Positions 6,818 to 14,061 of a stretch of DNA of 22,929 nt are shown in pieces (position 1 is the stretch's first letter; every line of letters starts with the position of its first letter). The position numbers and the translations under genes were made by a program. The notes below the pieces were generated by a model. It saw only the letters and a list, made by a program, of their open reading frames with translations. It was not told the origin of the DNA and ran no database searches. Origin of the DNA: JAAYLC01 sp035654795 (lineage in GTDB: Bacteria; Bacteroidota; Bacteroidia; Flavobacteriales; Flavobacteriaceae); contig DASRWC010000067.1 of NCBI GenBank assembly GCA_035654795.1, forward strand, positions 1-22,929, read 5' to 3'.

Positions 6818-7883
6818 TTCGTAACAAGAAAATTGCTAGTATCCCAAAAACTATATTTGGAAACCATGTAGCTATGAATGGAGAGAAGGAACTTTGCTCT
6901 GCCATTGTTCCAAATACTTTATCAAAAAAGATATAAACCATTCCTATACTAATACCTATTGCCAAGTTTACTCCCATCCCCCCCCGTCTTTTCACCGAAG
7001 ACACAGCTACGGCAATAATGGTGAGTATATAGGCCGACACCGGCAAGCTCCATCTTTTATAGCGCACAACCTCATATCTGTTGATTTGAGAAGATCCTCT
7101 GGCTTTTTCTTTCTTTATAAAATCATTAAGTTCTGTAAAGCTCAAGGTTTCGGCAATGTAGTTCACGGGTGTAAGATCTTCCAAGGTAAATGTAAAAGTT
7201 GTATCCAGTTTCGTTTTCTTCTCAATTATGTCTCCACGCTCGCCTACCGTTCGTTTAACAAAATTAAAAAGCGTATAGGTGCTGTCACTTTCATTATACT
7301 TGATCTGCGATGCGGCTATTTTATAACGCAGTTCATTACCTTCAAAATGTTCAAGAGTAAAATTACTACCTAGTTGTTCTGTGGCATTAAAATAGCTGAC
7401 GTATAGGTAATCATTCGCATTTATTTGTGTATAAACATCATTTTGATTACGGTCCTGTCTTCCTTTTTTTAAATAAGTATATGAAAATTCGTTAAAACCT
7501 TGACTGGCCTTAGGAGCCAAAAACATACTAAACACCAATGCAGCCAAACAAACTAAAGTAGCTCCTATAAGATATGGCCTAAGAAACCGACTATAGGATA
7601 CACCACTACTCAAAAAAGCGACAATTTCGGTATTGTTTGCCATTTTTGAGGTAAACCATATGACAGACAGAAACAGAAATAAGGGAAAGAGAAGGTTAGC
7701 GAAATATATGGTGAAATCATACAAATATTTCATTACTTCCAAAAGAGGCACTTCGTTTTCCAAAATTTTATCAATTTTCTCTGCCAAATGTACGGTTATC
7801 CCGATAGGAATGAACAGCAGCAACAGCAACGTGAAAGTGCCAAGGTATTTCTTAAGTATGTATCTGTCGAGAATGGTAATCAT
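6804..7883 (-). CDS. LptF/LptG-family lipopolysaccharide export permease
   Basis: LptF and LptG form the membrane part of the LptB2FG ABC transporter that extracts lipopolysaccharide from the inner membrane for delivery to the outer membrane. The 359-residue protein has the family layout: N-terminal DRYILKKYLGTF, three membrane helices (~12-35, 55-80, 100-122), a periplasmic beta-jellyroll (~130-265), and three C-terminal helices. The conserved segment FLSSGVSYSRFLRPYL (89-104) and the VKRRGGMGVNLAIGISIG region (~298-315) are present. LptF and LptG are hard to separate by eye; LptG is slightly favoured. It begins 1 nt from the tgt stop and overlaps the next gene by 14 nt. The partner permease is elsewhere. 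Confidence 0.88.
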   Translation of the reverse strand: MITILDRYILKKYLGTFTLLLLLFIPIGITVHLAEKIDKILENEVPLLEVMKYLYDFTIYFANLLFPLFLFLSVIWFTSKMANNTEIVAFLSSGVSYSRFLRPYLIGATLVCLAALVFSMFLAPKASQGFNEFSYTYLKKGRQDRNQNDVYTQINANDYLYVSYFNATEQLGSNFTLEHFEGNELRYKIAASQIKYNESDSTYTLFNFVKRTVGERGDIIEKKTKLDTTFTFTLEDLTPVNYIAETLSFTELNDFIKKEKARGSSQINRYEVVRYKRWSLPVSAYILTIIAVAVSSVKRRGGMGVNLAIGISIGMVYIFFDKVFGTMAEQSSFSPFIATWFPNIVFGILAIFLLRNAKR

Positions 7884-7884
7884 C

Positions 7885-9015
7885 CTAAAGTCTTTGATCC
7901 AATTTCAAAACCATTTCATCTTTCCACCTTGCAAAATCTCCATTCAAAATCTGTTTCCGAGCTTCTCTTGCCAGCCATAGATAAAATCCGAGATTATGGA
8001 TTGTAGCTATCTGTCTGCCAAGCATTTCGTTCACTGAAAAGAGATGCCTCAAATAGGCTTTGGTATAATCCTTATCAACCCAGGTATTTCCTGCAGGGTC
8101 TATGGGGGAGAAATCATCTTCCCATTTTTTATTTTTTATATTGATTATACCTTCAGAAGTGAAGAGCATTCCGTTTCTACCATTTCTCGTGGGCATCACG
8201 CAGTCAAACATATCAATACCCAAAGCGATATTTTCTAAAATATTTACGGGCGTTCCTACTCCCATTAAGTAGCGAGGTTTATCCTCCGGAAGGATATTTG
8301 TTACTACCTCTGTCATCTCATACATCATCTCTGCGGGCTCACCTACAGAAAGTCCTCCAATGGCATTGCCTGCAGCATTTTTAGAAGCAACAAATTCTGC
8401 TGCTTGTTTTCGTAATTCCGGGAAGGTACTTCCCTGAACGATTGGAAAAAGCTCCTGCTTGTAACCGTATTTAGGTTCTGTTTCATTCAAACGTGCAAAA
8501 CACCGATCCAGCCACCGATGTGTCATATTCATCGACGATTGAGCATATCGAAAATCACACGGGTAAGGAGTACATTCATCAAAAGCCATAATGATGTCTG
8601 CCCCGATAGATCGCTGGATATCCATTACATTTTCAGGTGAAAAGAAATGATAGCTTCCATCTATGTGACTTTTAAACTTTACTCCTTCTTCTTTGATTTT
8701 CCTGTTGGCTGATAAGGAATAAACTTGAAATCCTCCACTGTCTGTTAAAATAGGTCTGTCCCAATTCATGAATTTATGAAGACCTCCTGCTTTCTCCAAT
8801 ATTGTGGTTGTGGGTCTTAAATAAAGATGATAAGTATTACCAAGAATTATATCCGGATTGATATCCTCTTTTAGTTCTCTTTGATGAACACCTTTAACAG
8901 TTCCTAAGGTTCCCACGGGCATGAATATAGGAGTCTCTATCACTCCGTGAGCGGTCTGGATGCTACCGGCTCTCGCTTTTGTTTTCTCGTCTTTCTTCTT
9001 TAATATAAACTCCAT
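7885..9015 (-). CDS. tgt: Queuine/preQ1 tRNA-guanine transglycosylase
   Basis: Tgt exchanges guanine-34 of tRNAs with GUN anticodons (Asp, Asn, His, Tyr) for preQ1 in the queuosine pathway. The 376-residue protein shows FMPVGTLGTVKGV (31-43), LTDSGGFQVYSL with the general base Asp92, the tRNA-recognition stretch NAIGGLSVGEP (217-227), and MFDCVMPTRNGRNG with the nucleophile Asp271. The zinc site is unusual: the usual Cys-x-Cys-x2-Cys is replaced by Gly309, Thr311 and Asp314 in DPAGNTWVDKDY, while the fourth ligand position His340 (TIHN) remains. I believe Bacteroidota Tgt proteins share this. It is the first gene of a tight unit with the LptF/LptG and EamA-type genes and has a perfect -7 element upstream. 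Confidence 0.96.
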   Translation of the reverse strand: MEFILKKKDEKTKARAGSIQTAHGVIETPIFMPVGTLGTVKGVHQRELKEDINPDIILGNTYHLYLRPTTTILEKAGGLHKFMNWDRPILTDSGGFQVYSLSANRKIKEEGVKFKSHIDGSYHFFSPENVMDIQRSIGADIIMAFDECTPYPCDFRYAQSSMNMTHRWLDRCFARLNETEPKYGYKQELFPIVQGSTFPELRKQAAEFVASKNAAGNAIGGLSVGEPAEMMYEMTEVVTNILPEDKPRYLMGVGTPVNILENIALGIDMFDCVMPTRNGRNGMLFTSEGIINIKNKKWEDDFSPIDPAGNTWVDKDYTKAYLRHLFSVNEMLGRQIATIHNLGFYLWLAREARKQILNGDFARWKDEMVLKLDQRL

Positions 9016-9035
9016 TCACAGCAATTATAAGTGGG

Positions 9036-9043
9036 CAAAGATA
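9036..9043 (-). promoter_or_regulatory. tgt promoter, -7 element
   Basis: The minus strand reads TATCTTTG, a perfect TAnnTTTG match 21 nt upstream of the tgt ATG. I see no clear TTTG at the expected -33 position (only TTTC at 9066-9069). It is divergent from the transketolase promoter. Confidence 0.55.
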
Positions 9044-9185
9044 AGATTTAATATTTTTTACAGGTGAAATTTCTTTTGTTCAGAGGAGTGTGCTGACCGG
9101 ATTTTCGATATTTGAAAATCCTGATTTCCACAGATCTTTGAGATATTTTTCCTTCTCTATACTTCCTGATTGCTCTATAAAAGAG

Positions 9186-9193
9186 TATTTTTG
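9186..9193 (+). promoter_or_regulatory. Transketolase operon promoter, -7 element
   Basis: TATTTTTG matches TAnnTTTG exactly and lies 25 nt before the ATG at 9218. The -33 box is not clear. It fits a short 5' leader of about 20 nt. Confidence 0.5.
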
Positions 9194-9217
9194 TGCTCTC
9201 AAAAACAAACTTTTATT

Positions 9218-10063
9218 ATGGCAGATTATAAAGCACTTGAGGATCTTGTTGTTCAGGTTCGCCGCGATATCCTGAGGCAGGTGCATAAGATGAATTCCGG
9301 GCATCCGGGAGGATCATTAGGTTGTACCGAATTTTTCGTAGCAATGTATAATGAGGTCATGAAGCGCAACACTTCTTTTACCATGGACGGCATCGGTGAA
9401 GATTTATTTTTTCTTTCCAACGGTCATATTTCCCCCGTTTTCTATAGTGTTCTTGCCCGTGCCGGTTATTTTCCGGTGGAGGAATTGCGTACATTCCGGA
9501 ACATAAATTCGCGATTACAGGGGCATCCCACTACTCATGAGGGCCTACCCGGAGTGCGTGTGGCATCAGGTTCGTTAGGACAAGGAATTTCTGTGGGTAT
9601 TGGTGCAGCACAAGCAAAAAAGCTAAATAATGATAACCACTTGGTATTTGTTCTTTGCGGTGACGGAGAGTTACAGGAAGGTCAAAACTGGGAAGCGATA
9701 ATGTATGCAGCCGGTAACAAGGTGGACAATCTTGTGGTGACAGTTGATTTGAACAATCAACAAATAGACGGATGCACGGATGATGTACTCCCTATGGGTA
9801 GTATCCGATCAAAATTCGAAGCCTTTGATTGGGAGGTTCTGGAAATCAAAGAAGGAAATAATCTTCAGGAGGTCATTTCAGGAATGAAGGAGGCATCTTC
9901 AAGAGCAAGAAATGGAAAGCCAATATGCGTTTTGCTTCATACTGTTATGGGCAACGGTGTTGATTTTATGATGCACACCCACGAATGGCATGGAAAAGCA
10001 CCAAATGACGCACAACTTGAAAAAGCATTGGCTCAAAATCCGGTGACTTTGGGAGATTATTAA
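9218..10063 (+). CDS. Transketolase, N-terminal (thiamine diphosphate-binding) subunit
   Basis: Transketolase moves two-carbon ketol units between sugar phosphates in the non-oxidative pentose phosphate pathway. This 281-residue subunit corresponds to the first third of a classical transketolase. It has NSGHPGGSLGCTEFFVAMY (residues 27-45), the LSNGHISPVFYSVLA segment, SGSLGQGISVGIGAAQAKK and the thiamine diphosphate/metal motif opening GDGELQEGQNWEA (148-160) and closing VDLNN (176-180). The ATG at 9218 (MADYKALEDL) is preferred to the in-frame ATG at 9170, whose extra 16 residues are unconserved and lie over the promoter. The second subunit follows 18 nt later. Split transketolase is known in Bacteroidota, other bacteria and archaea. 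Confidence 0.95.
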   Translation: MADYKALEDLVVQVRRDILRQVHKMNSGHPGGSLGCTEFFVAMYNEVMKRNTSFTMDGIGEDLFFLSNGHISPVFYSVLARAGYFPVEELRTFRNINSRLQGHPTTHEGLPGVRVASGSLGQGISVGIGAAQAKKLNNDNHLVFVLCGDGELQEGQNWEAIMYAAGNKVDNLVVTVDLNNQQIDGCTDDVLPMGSIRSKFEAFDWEVLEIKEGNNLQEVISGMKEASSRARNGKPICVLLHTVMGNGVDFMMHTHEWHGKAPNDAQLEKALAQNPVTLGDY

Positions 10064-10081
10064 ATTTCAGAAAATAAAGAA

Positions 10082-11041
10082 ATGAAAAAATATATAGATA
10101 CAGGACAGAAGGATACCCGATCAGGTTTTGGCGACGGGCTTACTGAATTGGGTAAAAAAAATGAAAATGTAGTTGCTCTTTGTGCAGACTTGACAGGATC
10201 TTTAAAAATGGACGATTTCAAAAAAAATCATCCGGACCGATTTTTTCAAGTGGGAATTGCCGAAGCAAATATGATAGGAATAGCCGCCGGCCTCACTATA
10301 GGAGGTAAAATACCATTTACAGGAACTTTTGCCAATTTTTCCACCGGTCGCGTTTATGATCAAATCCGTCAAAGTGTGGCGTATAGTGGAAAGAATGTAA
10401 AAATCTGTGCTTCTCACGCCGGCTTAACCCTTGGTGAAGATGGAGCCACTCATCAGATTTTAGAAGATATAGGTCTGATGAAAATGCTTCCAGGAATGAC
10501 AGTAATTAACACCTGCGATTATAATCAGACTAAAGCTGCTACCATTGCTATTGCTGATTTTGAAGGTCCCGTTTACCTGCGGTTTGGGCGCCCGAAGGTT
10601 CCAAATTTCACTCCGACAGATCAAGTTTTTCAAATTGGAAAGGCCGTTCAGTTACAAGAAGGTACAGATGTGACCATTATCGCTACCGGTCACTTGGTTT
10701 GGGAAGCGCTGGTTGCTGCTGAGAACCTTCACAAAAAAGGAATTTCTGCCGATGTAATAAATATTCACACCATAAAACCTCTTGATGATGAAGCCATTCT
10801 TGAAAGTGTAAAGAAAACAGGATGTGTAGTAACCGCCGAAGAGCATAATTTCCTAGGTGGATTGGGAGAAAGTGTTGCCCGTTTACTGACCACACAACAT
10901 CCCGCTCCTCAAGAGTTTATTGCCACCAATGACACCTTTGGGGAGTCCGGAACACCCGAACAACTAATGGATAAGTACGGACTTAATGCTTCGGCAATTG
11001 AAGCCGCCGTTCAAAAGGTTATAGCACGGAAACAAAAGTAA
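10082..11041 (+). CDS. Transketolase, C-terminal (pyrimidine-binding) subunit
   Basis: This 319-residue partner of the upstream gene holds the pyrimidine-binding and C-terminal transketolase domains. RSGFGDGLTEL opens the protein; DRFFQVGIAEANMIGIAAGL (residues 52-71) carries Glu61, the expected activator of the thiamine ring at the subunit interface. HAGLTLGEDGATHQ (~135-148) and the late TAEEHNFLGGLGESVA segment are typical. The C-terminal domain contains VTIIATGHLVWEAL. The two polypeptides together cover one conventional ~620-residue enzyme and should assemble as a heterotetramer. A strong terminator follows 17 nt after the stop. Confidence 0.95.
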   Translation: MKKYIDTGQKDTRSGFGDGLTELGKKNENVVALCADLTGSLKMDDFKKNHPDRFFQVGIAEANMIGIAAGLTIGGKIPFTGTFANFSTGRVYDQIRQSVAYSGKNVKICASHAGLTLGEDGATHQILEDIGLMKMLPGMTVINTCDYNQTKAATIAIADFEGPVYLRFGRPKVPNFTPTDQVFQIGKAVQLQEGTDVTIIATGHLVWEALVAAENLHKKGISADVINIHTIKPLDDEAILESVKKTGCVVTAEEHNFLGGLGESVARLLTTQHPAPQEFIATNDTFGESGTPEQLMDKYGLNASAIEAAVQKVIARKQK

Positions 11042-11058
11042 CTGTGTATTATTAAATA

Positions 11059-11101
11059 AAAACACGCCCCTTATTGATGAAAACTTGGGGCGTGTTTTTT
11101 T
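11059..11101. terminator. Intrinsic terminator between convergent genes (transketolase / FKBP lipoprotein)
   Basis: A 12-bp perfect stem AAAACACGCCCC / GGGGCGTGTTTT (11059-11070 with 11087-11098) is followed by more T residues. The A-rich left flank gives a T-rich tail on the minus strand as well, so it should stop both convergent transcripts. Confidence 0.9.
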
Positions 11102-11118
11102 TGATGTTTGTCAGATTC

Positions 11119-12036
11119 TCAAATAGTAGGATCTAAATAATCAGGAATTCCGTTTCCATTTTTGTCGGGGAATTCAATGGTTCCGTCTTCGTGAATGATT
11201 ATTTCATCTTTTGTTAATCTTCCGTCTCCATCATCATCATCATCCAAATAGTTGGGGATTCCATCTCCATCAGTATCATCATCACCTAAATATCCATTCC
11301 CATTTAGATCTTCCATATAAGATGGAATTCCATCCCCGTCATGATCAGTAATTTCTGAGGCAAAAAGTTCAAAAGTAAAAATTAGCTGTTCATAAGGTTT
11401 AATGTTAGCTGTTCCATTTTGATAATATCCCAAACCTGAAGGAATAAACACCGCACCAATTCCAAAATTCTCAAAATGAAGTGTTCCATCAGGATTCGAT
11501 CCGACATTTTCCGCTCCTTTAAATTCAATTAGGGCTTGTTGTAAACCTCTAATAATCCCTTGGGAATTTTTGCCCTCCACAAGATTAAATTTTACAGGCT
11601 GCACCGAACTGTCAAAAAGATCTAATTTTAGATTTCTTCCTTCATAAGTATTTATGGTATTGTCAGAAAAATGAGGTTGTTCTCCGGCGCCTTCACGTAC
11701 CTTTAGATAGTATAGTTTATAAGTCACAGAAGGATCAATTAAATCTTTCACCTCTTTGAATAACACTTGATCAATGAGTGGAATTTTGTCGGCATTGACC
11801 CCTGCAATGGTATCAAAACGAATTTTAAAAGCATTTGGATCACTTAAAAATTCATCATAGTTATAAAAATGTGTTCTTAAAAAGGTCTCTATTTCCTCTT
11901 GAGCTCTTATGGCTTCGGGTCCTCGATCTCGGGGAGGAATTGGCGGTGGCATTCCGTCATCGTCTTTTTTGCAAGAAATAGCAGTAGTTAGAACTACGAG
12001 AAGTACTATAAATGCAGATTTAAATCTAATCATCAT
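11119..12036 (-). CDS. FKBP-type peptidyl-prolyl isomerase-like lipoprotein with calcium-binding repeat tail
   Basis: The 305-residue protein begins with a lipoprotein signal; the lipobox TAIS-C puts the acylated Cys at residue 22. CKKDDDG right after it fits the Bacteroidetes lipoprotein export signal that sends proteins to the cell surface. Residues ~100-228 look like an FKBP domain: YKLYYLKVREGAG, the substrate loop KNSQGIIRGLQQALIEFKGAE, FGIGAVFIPSGLGYYQNG, and the closing strand QLIFTFELFASEI. Residues 231-305 hold Asp-rich repeats (DHDGDGIPS, DTDGDGIPNYLD, DKNGNGIPDYLD) of the thrombospondin type 3/calcium-binding kind. It probably acts as a surface folding factor or binding protein; isomerase activity is not assured. 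It is convergent with transketolase and divergent from the S4 gene. Confidence 0.82.
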   Translation of the reverse strand: MMIRFKSAFIVLLVVLTTAISCKKDDDGMPPPIPPRDRGPEAIRAQEEIETFLRTHFYNYDEFLSDPNAFKIRFDTIAGVNADKIPLIDQVLFKEVKDLIDPSVTYKLYYLKVREGAGEQPHFSDNTINTYEGRNLKLDLFDSSVQPVKFNLVEGKNSQGIIRGLQQALIEFKGAENVGSNPDGTLHFENFGIGAVFIPSGLGYYQNGTANIKPYEQLIFTFELFASEITDHDGDGIPSYMEDLNGNGYLGDDDTDGDGIPNYLDDDDDGDGRLTKDEIIIHEDGTIEFPDKNGNGIPDYLDPTI

Positions 12037-12070
12037 CTGTAAATTAAGGCCGCAAGATACAATTTTAGGT

Positions 12071-12078
12071 TATTTTTG
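12071..12078 (+). promoter_or_regulatory. Promoter -7 element for the S4-domain / phosphoribosyltransferase operon
   Basis: TATTTTTG matches TAnnTTTG exactly, 31 nt before the ATG at 12109. No clear -33 TTTG is visible at normal spacing. It lies in the 72-nt divergent region shared with the FKBP lipoprotein gene. Confidence 0.5.
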
Positions 12079-12108
12079 CGAATGGGATTAACGTAGTTTT
12101 TAAGGAAG

Positions 12109-12495
12109 ATGAGAATTGATAAATATCTATGGTGCATCAGATATCATAAAACCAGGAGTATAGCTACAGACGCGGTGAAGAAAGGTGCAGTAAAAGTAAA
12201 CGGGGCTGTTGTAAAACCGTCTCGAGAAGTTTTTCCCGGTGATCATATTGAACTTCGAAAAAATCAAATTAACTATCAAATTGAGGTTCTAGATATTCCC
12301 GAAAGTCGCGTGGGAGCCAAATTAGTAGGATTATACCGGAAAGATAATACACCGGAAGAGGAATTTGAAGTCAATGAAATGCTTCAATATGCCAAATCTT
12401 ATTACAGAAAGAAAGGTGTGGGAAGGCCCACCAAGAAAGATAGACGCGACCTCGATGACTTCTTAGATGAAGATTTTGAAGATGAAGAAGATTAA
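12109..12495 (+). CDS. S4-domain RNA-binding protein, Hsp15 (HslR)-like
   Basis: The 128-residue protein begins with an S4 RNA-binding domain at residues ~1-60: MRIDKYLWCIRYHKTRSIA, DAVKKGAVKVNGAVVKPSRE, then PGDHIEL. This is the arrangement of Hsp15, which in E. coli binds 50S subunits carrying stalled nascent chains and helps recycle them. The middle region (~80-105, VNEMLQYAKSYYRKKGVGRP) is a basic helix also typical of Hsp15-like proteins, and the C-terminus is strongly acidic (DDFLDEDFEDEED). The role here is inferred from the family. It is followed 22 nt later by the phosphoribosyltransferase gene, so the two are likely cotranscribed. Confidence 0.87.
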   Translation: MRIDKYLWCIRYHKTRSIATDAVKKGAVKVNGAVVKPSREVFPGDHIELRKNQINYQIEVLDIPESRVGAKLVGLYRKDNTPEEEFEVNEMLQYAKSYYRKKGVGRPTKKDRRDLDDFLDEDFEDEED

Positions 12496-12517
12496 TTCAA
12501 AAAATTAAAAATTCAAA

Positions 12518-13018
12518 ATGGAAAACGTACCAACGATAATATTAGATCAGACTCAGATTAAACATAAAATACGTCGTATGGCATATCAGATATATGAATC
12601 TAATGTTGATGAAGATGATATTGTCATTGCCGGAATCATGAAGAATGGTTTTCAACTGGCCCAAATGTTAAAAACAGAAATAGAACAAATTTCCGAGATT
12701 AAAGTAAGCCTTTGCGAAGTCCATATCGATAAGAAAGATCCTCTTTCTCCTATCACCACTTCCATTAACGCTGAAGCCTATCGCAACAAATCTCTTGTTC
12801 TTGTGGATGACGTGCTTCATTCAGGGACCACATTAATTTATGGTATCAAACATTTTTTAGAGGTGCCTTTAAAAAAATTCAAGACCGCTGTCCTTGTAAA
12901 TCGGAACCATAAAAAATATCCTGTTAAAGCAGACTTTAAAGGAATTTCTTTATCCACCTCCTTTAATGAAAATGTGAATGTTATTTTTGGAGAGGAGATG
13001 TGCGCCATCTTGGAATAA
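12518..13018 (+). CDS. Type I phosphoribosyltransferase, PyrR-like
   Basis: The 166-residue protein has the type I phosphoribosyltransferase core: IVIAGIMKNGFQLAQ near residues 35-49, the PRPP-binding loop LVLVDDVLHSGTT (93-105) and a C-terminal NVNVIFGEE strand. The family uses PRPP to ribosylate a nucleobase, or, in PyrR, to sense UMP and regulate pyrimidine genes. Size and order resemble PyrR/uracil or hypoxanthine phosphoribosyltransferases, but the base-recognition part is not diagnostic, and no pyrimidine gene lies nearby. The gene follows an S4 RNA-binding protein, which might hint at RNA-related work, but this is speculative. No terminator is visible before the convergent aroK. Confidence 0.83.
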   Translation: MENVPTIILDQTQIKHKIRRMAYQIYESNVDEDDIVIAGIMKNGFQLAQMLKTEIEQISEIKVSLCEVHIDKKDPLSPITTSINAEAYRNKSLVLVDDVLHSGTTLIYGIKHFLEVPLKKFKTAVLVNRNHKKYPVKADFKGISLSTSFNENVNVIFGEEMCAILE

Positions 13019-13071
13019 AAGTAAAGATCTACTGCCATTATTCTTCACCATTTCTTGTGTCATTCATGCAG

Positions 13072-13602
13072 CTATTGACCGGAGCGGATTAACTGCTCTA
13101 TATCTATAGCCACCTCACGAACTGTTTTATCGTCTGTATGGACCGTGAAATGTGCCCGGCTGTAGAAACGGTTTCGTTCAAATAAATGAATTCCTATAAA
13201 TTCTTTTAAAGCACTCATCTCCTCAATATGAGCCACCAAGGGCCGCTTGAGCCTTTCCGAAAAAATCCTTTCTGATAAAGTATTTATGGATGCTTTTAAA
13301 TAAATTGATTTTGCATCTTTGGTAGTTTCAATTAAATCCATCGCATTTCCATAGCATGGAGTTCCGCCACCGAGAGCCAAAATATAAGATTCGTCAGTAT
13401 CCAAAAGCTCTTTTAGGCGTTGTTGTTCTTGTTTTCGAAAAAAGATTTCTCCTTTAGTAGAAAAAATCTCCGGGACGGATGCTCCTACGTATTTTTCAAT
13501 CTCTGAATCAAGATCCAAAAAAGGAAGCTGCAGATGATTAGACAGAGCTTTTCCCACATCAGATTTCCCAGAAGCCATGTAACCTAGAAGTATTATTTTC
13601 AT
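13072..13602 (-). CDS. aroK: Shikimate kinase
   Basis: Shikimate kinase phosphorylates shikimate at the 3-OH with ATP in the chorismate (aromatic amino acid) pathway. The 176-residue protein has Walker A GYMASGKS (7-14), the shikimate-binding DLDSEIE with Asp30 and Asp32, FFRKQEQQRL with Arg57, the GGGTPCYGNAMD loop (78-89) and the lid Arg120 in LKRPLVAHI. Length is normal. It is convergent with the phosphoribosyltransferase gene. The 212-nt region upstream holds the tRNA-Lys promoter on the other strand, two 8-bp palindromes (GTTCGAAC, GTGATCAC) and no strong -7 element for aroK that I can see. Confidence 0.95.
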   Translation of the reverse strand: MKIILLGYMASGKSDVGKALSNHLQLPFLDLDSEIEKYVGASVPEIFSTKGEIFFRKQEQQRLKELLDTDESYILALGGGTPCYGNAMDLIETTKDAKSIYLKASINTLSERIFSERLKRPLVAHIEEMSALKEFIGIHLFERNRFYSRAHFTVHTDDKTVREVAIDIEQLIRSGQ

Positions 13603-13732
13603 TTTATGTTCGAACTATAGCGCAATTTTGGTCTAATATTTTCAAGCAAATCGAATATCATCAAAATATTTTCATTGTGATCACCTGAATTTCAGTAGGT
13701 TTTAAATTTTCTTCAAAATTATTGTTTTTTGG

Positions 13733-13765
13733 TTTGGATTTATAGAAATAATGATACTATATTTG
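13733..13765 (+). promoter_or_regulatory. tRNA-Lys promoter (Bacteroidota sigma-A type)
   Basis: TTTG at 13733-13736 and TATATTTG at 13758-13765 are separated by 21 nt, matching the -33/-7 consensus of Bacteroidota. Transcription should begin near 13771, leaving a leader of about 45 nt before the tRNA. Confidence 0.75.
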
Positions 13766-13814
13766 CACCCTGAAATGCAGAACGCCTGATTCTGCTTCAC
13801 CATTCAACAAGAAT

Positions 13815-13887
13815 GACCTGGTAGCTCAGTAGGTAGAGCACCTCCCTTTTAAGGAGGTGGTCCTGGGTTCGAGCCCCAGCCAGGTCA
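13815..13887 (+). tRNA. tRNA-Lys (anticodon TTT)
   Basis: A complete cloverleaf is readable. The acceptor stem is GACCTGG/CCAGGTC with discriminator A; the D stem is GCTC/GAGC; the anticodon stem is CCTCC/GGAGG around loop CTTTTAA with anticodon TTT at 13848-13850; the T arm is CTGGG-TTCGAGC-CCCAG. Total length is 73 nt. The 3' CCA is not encoded (CAA follows), so it must be added by a nucleotidyltransferase. Confidence 0.97.
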
Positions 13888-13888
13888 C

Positions 13889-13919
13889 AAAAAATCCCGG
13901 CAATTTGTCGGGATTTTTT
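13889..13919 (+). terminator. Intrinsic terminator of tRNA-Lys
   Basis: The stem AAAATCCCG / CGGGATTTT (13891-13899 with 13909-13917) with a 9-nt loop is followed by further T residues, directly after the tRNA. Confidence 0.88.
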
Positions 13920-14061
13920 GTTTATAAGCTTCAGTATTTTTCCACCAATAAAGGATCAAAATTAACTTCTGCTCGGTCATTTCTTAACACCGATTTAATG
14001 ACATTCTCTTTTTCAACAACTAACTTTAATGAAGATTTGAAAAAGATGTTAAGATACGGTC

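Noticed and set aside
7633..8006. Plus-strand open frames opposite lptG and tgt
   Set aside because: They are antisense shadows of strongly recognised genes and contain no family features.
9170..9217. Longer transketolase N-subunit start at 9170
   Set aside because: The extra 16 residues lie over the TATTTTTG promoter element and do not resemble family sequence; MADYKALEDL at 9218 does.
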